Positions 19,457-28,212 of a stretch of 64,000 nt of DNA are shown here, piece after piece. Numbering within the stretch: the first letter of the stretch is position 1; the number at the start of each line of letters is the position of its first letter. Origin of the DNA: Lysobacter alkalisoli (GTDB taxonomy: Bacteria; Pseudomonadota; Gammaproteobacteria; Xanthomonadales; Xanthomonadaceae); contig NZ_CP041242.1 of assembly GCF_006547045.1 (NCBI RefSeq), positions 563,501-627,500 on the forward strand. The letters run 5' to 3'. The position numbers and the translations under genes were made by a program. The notes below the pieces were generated by a model, which saw only the letters and a list, made by a program, of their open reading frames with translations, did no database searches and was not told where the DNA came from.

Positions 19457-20568
19457 GCGAAGACTTCCTCGTCAATCTTTCGGGGACGTGCGGCCTTGGC
19501 CGGAGGCGTCATGGAGTGGGTCGGACGAATGCTTGGAATGGCCGGCTCCTGCGCCGACATCGTCATCGTCGGTTCGCGACGGCGGCGGCGCGGGCGGCGC
19601 GGCGCGCGCGGGCGTACTTCGGACAACAACGTGGCGAGCACGCCGGCGTCGAGGTTGCCGCCGGACACCACCGCGCACTTGCGCTTGCCGGCGACACGGC
19701 GGCCGGCGGCCAATGCCAGCGCACCGGCGCCCTCGGCGATCACGTGTTCCTCCAACGCCAGCCGCACGAGGGTCTCGCGCAACTCGGCCTCGCGCACGAT
19801 CACGACGTCGTCGAGCAGTTCGGCCAGCAGGCGCCGGGTCAGGTGGCCCGGCTCCTTGACCCGCACGCCGTCGGCGAGGCTGGCGACCGGTTCGATCAGG
19901 CGCTCATCGCCCTTCAGCGCGCGCGCCATCGAGTCGACGCCCTCGACCTGGGCGCCGATGATCCTGACGCCCTGCGACTTCAGTGCCAGCGCGACGCCGG
20001 ACGCGAGCCCGCCGCCACCGATCGGCACCAGCACCACGTCCGGTGCCAGCGCGGCCAGCTCCAGCCCGACCGTGCCCTGGCCGGCGATCACGTCGGGATC
20101 GTCGAAGGCCGACAGCAGGCGGTAGTCGTTCTGCCGCGCCAGCTCGCAGGCGAAGGCCTTGGCCTCGTCGTAGCTGTCGCCGTGCAGGCGCACGGTGGCG
20201 CCCCAGTGCGAGACGCCGGCGATCTTGGTTGCCGGCGCGCCGCGCGGCATCACCGTGATCGCGTTGACACCGAGCCGGTACGCGGCCCAGGCCAGCCCCT
20301 GCGCATGGTTGCCGGCGGAGGCGGTGATCACGGTGCGGGTATCGCCGCGCTCGTGCGCGGCCAGCAGCGCGTTCAACGCGCCGCGCACCTTGTACGAACC
20401 GGTGCGCTGCAGGTTCTCCAGCTTGAGCCAGCAGCCGAAGCGTTCCGCGTAGTGCAACGGCGTCGCCGGCAGGTGGCGGCGCAGCCGTGCCTGCGCGGCG
20501 AGCACGTCGGCCACGCCTACGACTACGTCTACATCAGGGTCCTGCGAGCGGGCCACGTCACCGTCCAT
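19453..20568 (-). CDS. ilvA: Threonine dehydratase, short form without ACT-like domains
   Basis: 371 residues from the ATG at 20568, which lies two bases behind the ilvE stop. A PLP-dependent enzyme converting threonine to 2-oxobutanoate for isoleucine. The PLP lysine is in [13 protein letters not shown], the phosphate cup in [13 protein letters not shown], and [11 protein letters not shown] closes the catalytic domain at about residue 312. Classical IlvA adds about 180 residues of ACT-like regulatory domain. Here there is instead a 50-residue tail with an Arg cluster (PRRPRRRRR) and a Pro-rich end, so isoleucine feedback through ACT domains is not expected. The operon position argues for a biosynthetic rather than catabolic role. 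Confidence 0.93.
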   Translation of the reverse strand: MDGDVARSQDPDVDVVVGVADVLAAQARLRRHLPATPLHYAERFGCWLKLENLQRTGSYKVRGALNALLAAHERGDTRTVITASAGNHAQGLAWAAYRLGVNAITVMPRGAPATKIAGVSHWGATVRLHGDSYDEAKAFACELARQNDYRLLSAFDDPDVIAGQGTVGLELAALAPDVVLVPIGGGGLASGVALALKSQGVRIIGAQVEGVDSMARALKGDERLIEPVASLADGVRVKEPGHLTRRLLAELLDDVVIVREAELRETLVRLALEEHVIAEGAGALALAAGRRVAGKRKCAVVSGGNLDAGVLATLLSEVRPRAPRRPRRRRREPTMTMSAQEPAIPSIRPTHSMTPPAKAARPRKIDEEVFA

Positions 20569-20570
20569 CG

Positions 20571-21509
20571 TCAGACCGCAGTCAGCCAGCGGGAGTACGT
20601 GGAGTCCCCGCCGCGCACGATGCGTCCGTACAGCGCCTGGAACTTGCGGGTCAACGGGTTGTCGCCGTACTCGCGTTCGTCGAGCGAAGCGATCGGCGCA
20701 ACCTCGGCCGCGGTGCCGACCACGAACACCTCGTCGGCGTCCTTCAGTTCCTGCAGCGACACCGGTCGCGAGTGCGCGCTGGTCAGCTCGACCAGGGTCG
20801 CGCGGGTGATGCCGTCCAGCGCGTCCGGGTGGCTGGCCGCGGTGATGCTGCCGTTCTTGACCATGAACACGTTGGCGCCGGTGCACTCGACCACGAAGCC
20901 CTCGCCGTCGACGAACAGCGCCTCGTCGAAGCCGCGTGCCTTGGCCTCGCGCTTGGCCAGCACCGAGTTGATGTAGCCGCCGCACAGCTTCAGCGGCGGC
21001 AGCGACGTCGCCGGGTTGCGGCGCCAGCCCGACACGCCCAGCCGCGCGGCCTTGCCGGCCAGGTGCACGGCGGTGGCCATGGTCGCGACCATCATGTGCT
21101 GGGTCAGCGGTGCCACGTCCAGCCCGATCGTGCCGCTGCCCAGCCACGCCAGCGGGCGGATGTAGGCATCACGATGGTTGTTCGCGCGCAGCGTCTTCAG
21201 CACCGCCTCGCTGGCGGCGTCGACGTCGAAGTCGATGCCCAGCAGTTCGGCGCCCTTGCGCATGCGCTCCATGTGCTCGGGCAGGCGGAACACCGCCGCG
21301 CCGCCATCGACGGTGGCATAGCTGCGGATGCCCTCGAACACGCCGCTGCCATAGTGCATGGCGTGGGTGGTCAGCGGCGCCTGCGGCGAGTCGATCGCGA
21401 CCATGCGGCCGTCGAACCAGACCTGCGGGGTGGCCACGGCCGTCGTCGGCGGGGTGTCGTGGGCAGGTGCGGTGGCCTCGGCGACCGCGGTGGCTTCGTT
21501 CAGCTGCAC
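20571..21509 (-). CDS. ilvE: Branched-chain amino acid aminotransferase
   Basis: 312 residues from a GTG at 21509 with GGAGGT six bases upstream; the frame is open further but overlaps ilvM, and only this start has a site. Fold-type IV PLP enzyme performing the last transamination for valine, leucine and isoleucine. Family segments: MHYGSGVFEGIRSY, YIRPLAWLG, the substrate loop GWRRNPATSLPPLKLCGGYINS with the PLP lysine, and EALFVDGEGFVVECTGANVF. The start lies inside the end of ilvM (10-base overlap), indicating coupled translation. Confidence 0.95.
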   Translation of the reverse strand: MQLNEATAVAEATAPAHDTPPTTAVATPQVWFDGRMVAIDSPQAPLTTHAMHYGSGVFEGIRSYATVDGGAAVFRLPEHMERMRKGAELLGIDFDVDAASEAVLKTLRANNHRDAYIRPLAWLGSGTIGLDVAPLTQHMMVATMATAVHLAGKAARLGVSGWRRNPATSLPPLKLCGGYINSVLAKREAKARGFDEALFVDGEGFVVECTGANVFMVKNGSITAASHPDALDGITRATLVELTSAHSRPVSLQELKDADEVFVVGTAAEVAPIASLDEREYGDNPLTRKFQALYGRIVRGGDSTYSRWLTAV

Positions 21510-21736
21510 GGTGAAACCTCCACGGCCAGGCAGTCGTAGAGCTTGGCCAGTTGCGTCTGCAGGGCGGTGTCGGCGCGGTCGCCCTCGACCGTCAGGCGCA
21601 GATGCCAACGGTCCCCGTCGGGCTGCGTCTCTCCGTCGACGGCGAGTGGGCGGAAACCGCGGCGCTCGGCGGCGCCCAGCACGCGGATCAGCGCGCCTTC
21701 GGCCTGCCGCAGGGTGAGATCAAGCTGATAACGCAT
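21500..21736 (-). CDS. ilvM: Acetolactate synthase small (ACT) subunit
   Basis: 78 residues forming one ACT-type domain (MRYQLDLTLRQAEGALIRVL, then EGDRADTALQTQLAKLYD). Short IlvM-type subunits pair with IlvG-type large subunits and set their activity and feedback behaviour. The start overlaps the end of the large-subunit gene by 17 bases and its stop overlaps the ilvE start, so ilvG, ilvM and ilvE are tightly coupled. The length and position fit ilvM better than the longer ilvN or ilvH. Confidence 0.9.
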   Translation of the reverse strand: MRYQLDLTLRQAEGALIRVLGAAERRGFRPLAVDGETQPDGDRWHLRLTVEGDRADTALQTQLAKLYDCLAVEVSPCS

Positions 21737-23519
21737 GGCTGGGGGTCTCCGAAGTGGATGCTGCGGGGGAGGTGGAGGATTCGGCTTCTACTGAAGAGTC
21801 CGCACATGGATGTGCGGGGTTTTGCGATGGACTCGCATCCAACATTTCGCTGTTGTTGTGGTTCGGCGGCACCAGCGGCCAGACGTTCGCCTTCTGGTCG
21901 ATGGCGACGTGCAGCAGGGCCGGACCGGGCATGGCCATCAGCTTCTGCAGCGCGTCCTCGACCGCATCGGCACGGTCCAGGCGCATCGCCGGGATCCCGA
22001 ACGCGGCCGCCAGCGCGGCGAAGTCGGGGTTGTCGGACAGGTCGATCTCGGAATAGCGCTGCTCGAAGAACAGCTCCTGCCACTGACGGACCATGCCCAG
22101 TGCCTGGTTGTCGAGCAGGACGATCTTCACCGGCAGCCGGTAGCGGGCGACCGTGGCCAGTTCCTGCAGGTTCATCTGGAACGAGCCGTCGCCGCTGACG
22201 CAGACCACGCGTGCGTCCATGTCTTGCGGCTTCTGCAGGGCAAGTTGCGCACCGATCGCCGCCGGCAGGCCGAAGCCCATCGCACCGAGTGCGCCGCTGG
22301 TCAGGTGCTGGCGCGGATGGCTGAAGCGCCAGTGCTGGGCGACCCACATCTGGTGCTGGCCGACGTCGCAGGCGACGACCGCGTCCGGTGCGATCTCCGA
22401 CAACCGCTTCAGCAACGCCGGCGCGTACACGGTCTCGCCGGGTGCGTCGTAGCGGGTCGCATGGTCGCGCGCGCGCTGCTGGCAGGTTTCCAGCCACTGC
22501 CGGCGCGGCACCGCGTGGCGGCCGTGCACGTGCGCGGCGCAGGGCAGGGTCAGCGCCTTCAGCGCGGTGGCGATGTCGCCGTTGACCGCGGCATCGGCAT
22601 GGCGCAGCTTGCCGATCTCGCAGGCATCGGGGTCGACATGGATCACCCGTGCGTTCTGCGCGAATTCGGCCAGCTTGCCGGTCGCGCGATCATCGAAACG
22701 CGCGCCGACCACCACCAGCAGGTCGCATTCCTGCACCGCCAGGTTGGCGGCACGGGTGCCGTGCATGCCGAGCATGCCGAGGTTGAGCGGATGTCCCGCC
22801 GGCAGCGCGCCCAGTCCGCGCAGGGTCAGCACGGTCGGGATGCGGGTGGCATTGACGAAATCGCGGAACACCTCGACCGCATGGCCCAGCGCGATGCCAC
22901 CGCCGCCATAGACCACCGGCCGCTTCGCCTGCGACACCAGCGCCAGCGCCGCGTGCAGCGAGGCATCCGGCGGACGCGGGATGTCGTCGACCTCCAGCGG
23001 CACATGCGGGGCCAGCGCGTCGGCGTCGCCGACCTGCACGTCCTTCGGGAAGTCGATCAGCACCGGACCGGGACGGCCGGAGCGGGCGATGCGGAATGCC
23101 TCGCCGACCACATGCGGCAGGTCCTCGACCCGACGTACCAGGAAGCTGTGCTTGACGATCGGCATCATCATGCCGAACACGTCCAGCTCCTGGAATGCAT
23201 CCGTGCCCATCAAGGGCGTGGCGACCTGGCCGGTGATCACGACCATCGGTACCGAGTCCAGCATCGCGTCGGCGATGCCGGTGACCAGGTTCGATGCGCC
23301 GGGACCGGAGGTGGCCACGCATACACCCACGCGCCCGCTGGCCCGCGCGTAGCCATTGGCGGCGAATGCCGCGCCCTGCTCATGGCGGACCAGCACGTGC
23401 TTCAGTGGCGAGCCGTGCAGGGCGTCGTAGAAGGGCATGATCGCGCCGCCCGGATAGCCGAACAGCGTGTCCACGCCTTCGGCGATCAGGGCCTGCGTGA
23501 GCCAGCGGGCGCCGTTCAT
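21720..23519 (-). CDS. ilvG: Acetolactate synthase large subunit
   Basis: 599 residues. ThDP- and FAD-dependent enzyme making acetolactate or acetohydroxybutyrate from pyruvate. Visible features: the catalytic glutamate in VLVRHEQGAAFAANGYARAS, ATSGPGASNLVTG, the FAD region around MHGTRAANLAVQECDLLVV, and the ThDP motif VSGDGSFQMNLQELATVARY with DNQALGMVRQWQELF. The last 45 residues (after about 553) are a low-complexity Ser/Ala/Glu tail not typical of the enzyme, and its coding region overlaps ilvM. Two bases separate its start from the ilvC stop region at 23521. Confidence 0.96.
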   Translation of the reverse strand: MNGARWLTQALIAEGVDTLFGYPGGAIMPFYDALHGSPLKHVLVRHEQGAAFAANGYARASGRVGVCVATSGPGASNLVTGIADAMLDSVPMVVITGQVATPLMGTDAFQELDVFGMMMPIVKHSFLVRRVEDLPHVVGEAFRIARSGRPGPVLIDFPKDVQVGDADALAPHVPLEVDDIPRPPDASLHAALALVSQAKRPVVYGGGGIALGHAVEVFRDFVNATRIPTVLTLRGLGALPAGHPLNLGMLGMHGTRAANLAVQECDLLVVVGARFDDRATGKLAEFAQNARVIHVDPDACEIGKLRHADAAVNGDIATALKALTLPCAAHVHGRHAVPRRQWLETCQQRARDHATRYDAPGETVYAPALLKRLSEIAPDAVVACDVGQHQMWVAQHWRFSHPRQHLTSGALGAMGFGLPAAIGAQLALQKPQDMDARVVCVSGDGSFQMNLQELATVARYRLPVKIVLLDNQALGMVRQWQELFFEQRYSEIDLSDNPDFAALAAAFGIPAMRLDRADAVEDALQKLMAMPGPALLHVAIDQKANVWPLVPPNHNNSEMLDASPSQNPAHPCADSSVEAESSTSPAASTSETPSHALSA

Positions 23520-23520
23520 G

Positions 23521-24504
23521 TCAGGCAGCCTTGGCCGCAGAAGCGGGCGCGTTGCCCAGCCACTTCATGTTGGCGCGCAGTTTCTTGCCGACCGCTTCGA
23601 TCGGGTGGTCGAGGTCGGCCTGTTTCATCGCCTTGTAGTTGGCGTTGCCGGCCGCATATTCGGCGATCCACTGGCGGGCGAAGGTGCCGTCCTGGATCTC
23701 CTCGAGCACCTTCCTCATCTGCGCGCGGGTGTTGTCGTCGACCACGTACGGGCCGCGGGTCAGCGCACCGTACTGCGCGGTCTCGCTGATGAACTCGTGC
23801 ATGCGGGTGATGCCGCCTTCGTAGAACAGGTCGACGATCAGCTTCAGTTCGTGCAGGCACTCGTAATAGGCGACCTCGGGCTGATAGCCGGCCTCGACCA
23901 GCGTTTCCCAGCCGGCCTGGACCAGCTTGGTGGCGCCGCCGCACAGCACCGCCTGCTCGCCGAACAGGTCGGTCTCGGTCTCTTCCTTGAAGGTGGTCTT
24001 GATCGCGTTCTGGCGCGCGCCACCGATGCCGGCGCAGTAGGTCAGCGCCAGCTGCTCGGCCTTGCCGCTCCTGTCCTGGTGCACCGCGTACACCGACGGC
24101 ACGCCGCGGCCGATCTCGTACTCGCGACGGACCAGGGCACCCGGGCCCTTCGGCGCGACCAGCACCACATCGAGATCTTCGCGCGGCGAGATCTGCTGGT
24201 AGTGGACGTTGAAACCGTGCGCGAACAGCAGGCACGCGCCCTGGTCGATGTTCGGCTCGATCACCTCGCCGTACAGCTGCGGCTGGACCATGTCCGGGGT
24301 CAGCACCGCGACCAATTCGGCGCCCTTCACGGCTTCGGCCGGGGTCTTGACGGTGAAGCCGTCGGCCTTGGCCTTGATCTCGGTCGGACCGCCAGGGCGC
24401 AGGCCGATGGTGACGTCGAAACCGGAGTCGCGCAGGTTGAGCGCGTGCGCGCGGCCCTGACTGCCGTAGCCGACGATGGCGATGGTGGGTTTGCTGCTGG
24501 TCAT
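23521..24504 (-). CDS. ilvC: Ketol-acid reductoisomerase, class I
   Basis: 327 residues from the ATG at 24504 ([20 protein letters not shown]); the frame is open upstream but without family character. NADP-dependent isomeroreductase of acetolactate. It has the Rossmann [38 protein letters not shown], and the metal-site helices around [12 protein letters not shown] and [16 protein letters not shown]. The length is that of the short class I enzyme, not the long enteric class II. It lies third in the operon after a 67-base gap to ilvD. Confidence 0.96.
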   Translation of the reverse strand: MTSSKPTIAIVGYGSQGRAHALNLRDSGFDVTIGLRPGGPTEIKAKADGFTVKTPAEAVKGAELVAVLTPDMVQPQLYGEVIEPNIDQGACLLFAHGFNVHYQQISPREDLDVVLVAPKGPGALVRREYEIGRGVPSVYAVHQDRSGKAEQLALTYCAGIGGARQNAIKTTFKEETETDLFGEQAVLCGGATKLVQAGWETLVEAGYQPEVAYYECLHELKLIVDLFYEGGITRMHEFISETAQYGALTRGPYVVDDNTRAQMRKVLEEIQDGTFARQWIAEYAAGNANYKAMKQADLDHPIEAVGKKLRANMKWLGNAPASAAKAA

Positions 24505-24571
24505 TGCGAAGTCCCTGGTTGTGATTGGAGTGAAGTGATCGGAGCGGTGTGTCGAATGGGTGTTGAAGGGC

Positions 24572-26299
24572 TCAGACGAGGATGGGTTCTTCCGCACGCA
24601 CGACTGAGACCGGAATCTCGCGCGGCGACGCGGCATCCAGCGGCCCCGGCGCGGTCACCGCGCCCTTCGAGGCCGAACTGACCGCGCGCGCGTACTTGGC
24701 CAGCGCGCCGGTGCGCACGCGGGGGTGGAACGCGGCGACGGGACGGCCGGCGAGATCGGCATCGACATCGATGCGGCGCGTGGCCACGTCGATGCGCACC
24801 GTGTCGCCGTCGCGCAGGCGTGCGATCGGGCCGCCGTGCGCGGCTTCCGGCGCGATGTGGCCGACCATGAAACCGTGGGTCGCGCCGCTGAAACGACCGT
24901 CGGTGATCAGCGCCACGTCGTTGCCCAGGCCCTGGCCGACCAGTGCCGCGGTCACCGCCAGCATCTCGCGCATGCCGGGGCCGCCGGTCGGGCCTTCGAA
25001 GCGGATCACGACCACGTCGCCGGCCTGGATCTCGCGCGCCTGCACCGCGGCGAACGCGGCCTCCTCGGAATCGAACACCCGTGCCGGGCCCTCGAAATGG
25101 TCGCGGCCGTGGCCGGCCAGCTTGACGATGCAGCCCTCCGGCGCAAGATCGCCGTACAGGATCGAGTAGCCGCCGCGCGGCTTGATCGGGTCCGATACCG
25201 GGCGCACCACGTCCTGCGACGCGGGCGCCGGCACGTCGGCGAGCTCGGCAAAAAAGGAACGGCCGGTGACCGTGGGAACATCCTCGATCAATTCGGCCGC
25301 CTGCAGTTCGCGCGCCACCAGTGCGGTTCCGCCCTGCAGGAACATTTCCGCCGCGGTATAGCGGCCGCCGGGTTTCAGGTCGGCGATGACCGGCGTGGAC
25401 GCCGCCGCCTCGAACTCCTCCAGGTCGAAGGCGACGCCGGCCTCGTGTGCGATCGCCAGCAGGTGCAGGGCCGCGTTGGTGGAACCGGCCGTGGCCGACA
25501 CCGCGCGTGCCGCGTTGCGCAACGCGGCGGGGGAGAGGAGTGTGCGCGGTGTCGGCCCGCCATTGCGCAACTGCTGCATGACCAGTTCGCCGCAGGCCTT
25601 CGCGGCGGCAGGCTTGTCGGCATGGATCGCCGGGATGTCGTTGAGCTGCAGCGGCGACAGGCCGAGGAAGGTCAGCACCATCGCCATCGTGTTGGCGGTG
25701 AACTGGCCGCCGCAGGCGCCGGCACCGGGGCAGGCGTGCGACTCGACGCGGTGCAGTTCCTCGTCGTCGATGCGCCCGGCCGAATGCGCGCCGACCGCCT
25801 CGAACACGTCCTGCACGGTCAGCGGCTTGCCGTCGCCGTCCTTGGTCGGGCACCTGCCCGGCATGATGGTGCCGCCGTAGAGGATCACGGTCGGGATGTC
25901 GAGCCGCGCCGCGGCCATCGCCGCCGCGGGGATGGTCTTGTCGCAGCCGACCAGCAGCACCATCGCGTCGAGGCTGTGGCCGGTGACCGCCAGCTCGATC
26001 GAGTCGGCGATGGTCTCGCGCGAGGCCAGCGAGGCGCGCATGCCGTCGCTGCCCATGGCGATGCCGTCGGTGATCGCGATGGTGTTGAACTCGATCGCGG
26101 TGCCGCCCGCGCCTTGGACACCCTCGCGCACGTCCTGCGCCAGGTCGCGCAGGGTCAGGTTGCATGGCGACACGTCGGTCCAGGTGTGGATCACGCCGAC
26201 GAAGGGCTTGGCGATGGCGGCGTCGTCGCGACCGGTGGCGCGCAGCATCGCGCGCGCCGGTGCGTGTGCGGGCCCCTGTTTGATGGCGTTGCTTCTCAC
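24572..26299 (-). CDS. ilvD: Dihydroxy-acid dehydratase
   Basis: 575 residues read from a GTG at 26299, with GGAAAG upstream. An iron-sulfur enzyme making the 2-keto acids of valine and isoleucine. Cluster cysteines sit in [24 protein letters not shown] and [19 protein letters not shown]. The C-terminal [20 protein letters not shown] is the IlvD/Edd signature. It is the first structural gene of the operon, separated from the leader peptide by about 136 bases that contain the attenuator. Confidence 0.96.
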   Translation of the reverse strand: MRSNAIKQGPAHAPARAMLRATGRDDAAIAKPFVGVIHTWTDVSPCNLTLRDLAQDVREGVQGAGGTAIEFNTIAITDGIAMGSDGMRASLASRETIADSIELAVTGHSLDAMVLLVGCDKTIPAAAMAAARLDIPTVILYGGTIMPGRCPTKDGDGKPLTVQDVFEAVGAHSAGRIDDEELHRVESHACPGAGACGGQFTANTMAMVLTFLGLSPLQLNDIPAIHADKPAAAKACGELVMQQLRNGGPTPRTLLSPAALRNAARAVSATAGSTNAALHLLAIAHEAGVAFDLEEFEAAASTPVIADLKPGGRYTAAEMFLQGGTALVARELQAAELIEDVPTVTGRSFFAELADVPAPASQDVVRPVSDPIKPRGGYSILYGDLAPEGCIVKLAGHGRDHFEGPARVFDSEEAAFAAVQAREIQAGDVVVIRFEGPTGGPGMREMLAVTAALVGQGLGNDVALITDGRFSGATHGFMVGHIAPEAAHGGPIARLRDGDTVRIDVATRRIDVDADLAGRPVAAFHPRVRTGALAKYARAVSSASKGAVTAPGPLDAASPREIPVSVVRAEEPILV

Positions 26300-26377
26300 G
26301 GATCTGGCTTTCCTGTGTTGCCTGGCGGGTGGCTGGGGGGAGGGCGGTGGGTCTGGTCTGGCAGGCCTGAAACGAAA

Positions 26378-26405
26378 AACCCCGCGCCGTTGCGGGCGCG
26401 GGGTT
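26378..26405 (-). terminator. Attenuator terminator of the ilv-leu operon
   Basis: Read on the minus strand, an 11-base-pair stem (AACCCCGCGCC with GGCGCGGGGTT) with a six-base loop runs into TTTTTCGTTT. It lies 31 bases after the leader peptide stop and 79 before ilvD. The 5' arm can pair instead with GCGCGGGGT at 26450-26458, inside the last leader codons, through nine base pairs at 26396-26404. The two structures exclude each other: the usual terminator versus antiterminator logic of ribosome-mediated attenuation. Confidence 0.85.
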
Positions 26406-26435
26406 CTGGTATTCCTTCGGGTTTGCTCGTTCTAC

Positions 26436-26603
26436 TTACGCAACCCCGTACCCCGCGCTTGTTGGCCCGGTAATAAGTACGAGTACGAGAATGAGCGCCG
26501 CGGTGGCGGTTGCGATCAGGAGCGGGAGCGCGTCGCGCAGCACCTCGGCCGGGGCGTGGGCCCGGGCGATCGCGGTCTGCGGATGGTTGTTGCGCTGCGT
26601 CAT
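26436..26603 (-). CDS. ilvL: ilv-leu operon leader peptide
   Basis: A 55-residue peptide starting MTQRNNHPQTAIARAH and containing the run ALILVLVLI at residues 36-44, with eight leucines, four isoleucines and four valines overall. Such a density of Ile, Leu and Val codons just before a terminator is the mark of an attenuation leader. A ribosome stalled at codons 37-44 for lack of charged tRNA would leave the antiterminator segment at 26450-26458 free; one reaching the stop would mask it and let the terminator form. It is longer than the enteric IlvL. Its first six residues and its exact length match the thr leader at 33240-33407. Confidence 0.85.
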   Translation of the reverse strand: MTQRNNHPQTAIARAHAPAEVLRDALPLLIATATAALILVLVLITGPTSAGYGVA

Positions 26604-26612
26604 GGGTATGGA

Positions 26613-26641
26613 GATAAACACGGCTTGACAAAAGGTGTCAA
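26613..26641 (-). promoter_or_regulatory. Promoter of the ilv-leu operon
   Basis: On the minus strand a perfect TTGACA (26641-26636) is 17 bases from TTTATC (26618-26613), ten bases before the leader peptide ATG. The -35 is part of a small palindrome, TTGACA-N5-TGTCAA (26625-26641), which could be an additional protein site. The short distance leaves little room for an untranslated leader, so transcription starts very near the leader ATG. Confidence 0.7.
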
Positions 26642-26690
26642 CAGTTTCCTGTGAAACAGCGCCGAGGCGTGACGGGAGTAGCAATCCTCG

Positions 26691-27623
26691 TCACTGCGGG
26701 CGGGGCAGCAGGCTGCCCCGGTTCAGCATCTGGATGAGCCGCTCCCGATTGCTTCCGTCCCTGGGCCATCCGGAAAAGTGATCCAGCACTTCACCGTTGC
26801 GCAGGAGATAGAAATTGGGCGTGGCCCAGCTGTCGATCATCGGCCAGTCCTGACGATGCCTTGCAATTACAACCTGGGTCTTGGGGTGGTCCCGATTCCA
26901 TGTTTGCACCTTGTTGAAATGCAAGCGGGTGTCTACTGGGGTCAGCCAGGTGGCTACTCCATCGAAAGCTTGAGAGAGTTCCGGATCAGTTTCCACTGTC
27001 TCCATCGCGCTCCGCGAAAATGCGCAGAGCGGGTGTGAAATCACTATCAAATGTGTTCCTTCGGACAGGTGAAACAGGTGTGGAAGAAGCCGGTGCTGTT
27101 CTTGGTCGACGACATAGGCTTGCTCCTTCCCATTCTCGGATTCTGTTGATACCCCGATCGCGGGCGGTTGTTCAACGTCGAGGGAAGGGTGCTTGTCTAG
27201 GTAGTCTCGGGCTTCATCGAACTGGCGATATCCGATCAGTACGCGATAGAAAGTAGTGCGCTGGTCGTCTGTCGTGATTCCTCTGCGCTCGCTCTCGGAG
27301 AGGATCAAGCGCAGATCCTGCAAGGGCAGTGGCTGGCGAGAATAGACTGAGGCAAGCGAGGCTGCCTTGATGAACCAGATCAGATCATCGTCGGATGCAG
27401 AGCGCAGATGTGTATCGCTCAGTTTTTGACGGAACCCTTGCTCGTAGGCTTGCGAGATTGCATTTCGCTGCTCTACTTCGGAAAGTCTGAAGGTCGACCT
27501 TTCGGTGGCATGCAATGAGTTGTACTCGATCTCGGCTGTGTTTCTAGGCTTTGAGAGAGTGTGGCATGGAAAGAAAAAGGCAAGGGTCGCTATGACTATG
27601 AAATAAAGGGAGAACTTTCGCAC
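26691..27623 (-). CDS. Exported thioredoxin-like fold protein of unknown role
   Basis: 310 residues from a GTG at 27623, which has GGAGAAAG upstream and begins a signal sequence (VRKFSLYFIVIATLAFFF). The middle is alpha-helical and charged. From about residue 205 a thioredoxin-like domain can be recognised: a strand LIVISHPLCAFSRSAME with a CxxS motif in place of CxxC, and ATPNFYLLRNGEVLDHFSGW with the cis-proline loop. A CxxS site suggests binding or monothiol chemistry rather than disulfide oxidation. It follows a gene for a secreted protein with four cysteines in its tail, so acting on that tail is an attractive but untested idea. Base composition is more AT-rich than the flanking operons. 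Confidence 0.7.
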   Translation of the reverse strand: MRKFSLYFIVIATLAFFFPCHTLSKPRNTAEIEYNSLHATERSTFRLSEVEQRNAISQAYEQGFRQKLSDTHLRSASDDDLIWFIKAASLASVYSRQPLPLQDLRLILSESERRGITTDDQRTTFYRVLIGYRQFDEARDYLDKHPSLDVEQPPAIGVSTESENGKEQAYVVDQEQHRLLPHLFHLSEGTHLIVISHPLCAFSRSAMETVETDPELSQAFDGVATWLTPVDTRLHFNKVQTWNRDHPKTQVVIARHRQDWPMIDSWATPNFYLLRNGEVLDHFSGWPRDGSNRERLIQMLNRGSLLPRPQ

Positions 27624-27642
27624 GTTGTCTTTCTCCAGAAAG

Positions 27643-27670
27643 ACGAGGCCACCACTTATGGTGGCCTCGT
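27643..27670 (-). terminator. Hairpin between the two island genes
   Basis: A perfect 11-base-pair stem (ACGAGGCCACC / GGTGGCCTCGT) with a six-base loop lies between the stop of the secreted-protein gene and the GTG of its partner. On the coding strand it is followed by TCTTTCTGG, a weak U-rich tail. It could be a partial terminator or an mRNA-processing stem that makes the distal gene less abundant. Confidence 0.55.
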
Positions 27671-27681
27671 ATTGCAACAGA

Positions 27682-28203
27682 TCAACAATTACTGCCGATA
27701 CAGATGGCTCCGTGGCTCTCCCGGCATGTGGCGGCCTTCTCGCATTCATAGCCCGGGTAGTCATCAGGTGGCAGTGATATCACGCCGCCACCCATGACGG
27801 TCATGTCAGAGGCGGTCGTGGCTTCTAAATTCGGGATCGCGCGGGTAGATCTCTGAACGCCAAACAGCGACAGCAACTGATAGGTCTGGGTGGCATTCAG
27901 TTCGATCTGGATATCCCGATAGTCGAAGCTGGCCAAGCCTTTGTTCGTGAAGACCAAGCTTTGAATGAATCGTTGTCTTGCCCCCGGCGAAAGCAGATTG
28001 AGAGGGCTATCTTTGCTCCGGTTTCTTGCTAAATAGGTTCGAAGATCCATATCGGACTTGATCGGAGCCAATTGGTAAGCCAGCTCCCTTTCTTTGGCTT
28101 CCTGTTCAACAGGGTCTATCGCCTGTCCCTCCGCCGAGGATTGCGCAAGGCTGGGAGTGGAAACTATTACAAGCAGGACCGCCGAGAACATCATCGTTTT
28201 CAT
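27682..28203 (-). CDS. Secreted protein with a C-terminal four-cysteine tail, unknown function
   Basis: 173 residues. A signal peptide (MKTMMFSAVLLVIVSTPSLA) is followed by a charged helical region, a segment TYQLLSLFGVQRSTRAIP, and a last stretch GYECEKAATCRESHGAICIG ending in a terminal cysteine. All four cysteines are in the final 23 residues, spaced 5, 7 and 4 apart, and the mature N-terminal part has none. I recognise no family. The layout, a cysteine-free body with a short Cys-rich end and a thioredoxin-like neighbour, recalls peptide precursors or disulfide-capped secreted factors, but no cleavage site is evident. Translation starts behind AAGGAG, the last unit of a tandem repeat. Confidence 0.75.
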   Translation of the reverse strand: MKTMMFSAVLLVIVSTPSLAQSSAEGQAIDPVEQEAKERELAYQLAPIKSDMDLRTYLARNRSKDSPLNLLSPGARQRFIQSLVFTNKGLASFDYRDIQIELNATQTYQLLSLFGVQRSTRAIPNLEATTASDMTVMGGGVISLPPDDYPGYECEKAATCRESHGAICIGSNC

Positions 28204-28212
28204 GTACTTTAC

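Noticed and set aside
16740..20125. Long plus-strand open frames of 450-670 codons opposite leuC, leuA and ilvA.
   Set aside because: They are antisense shadows of well-recognised enzymes and lack start sites or family sequence.
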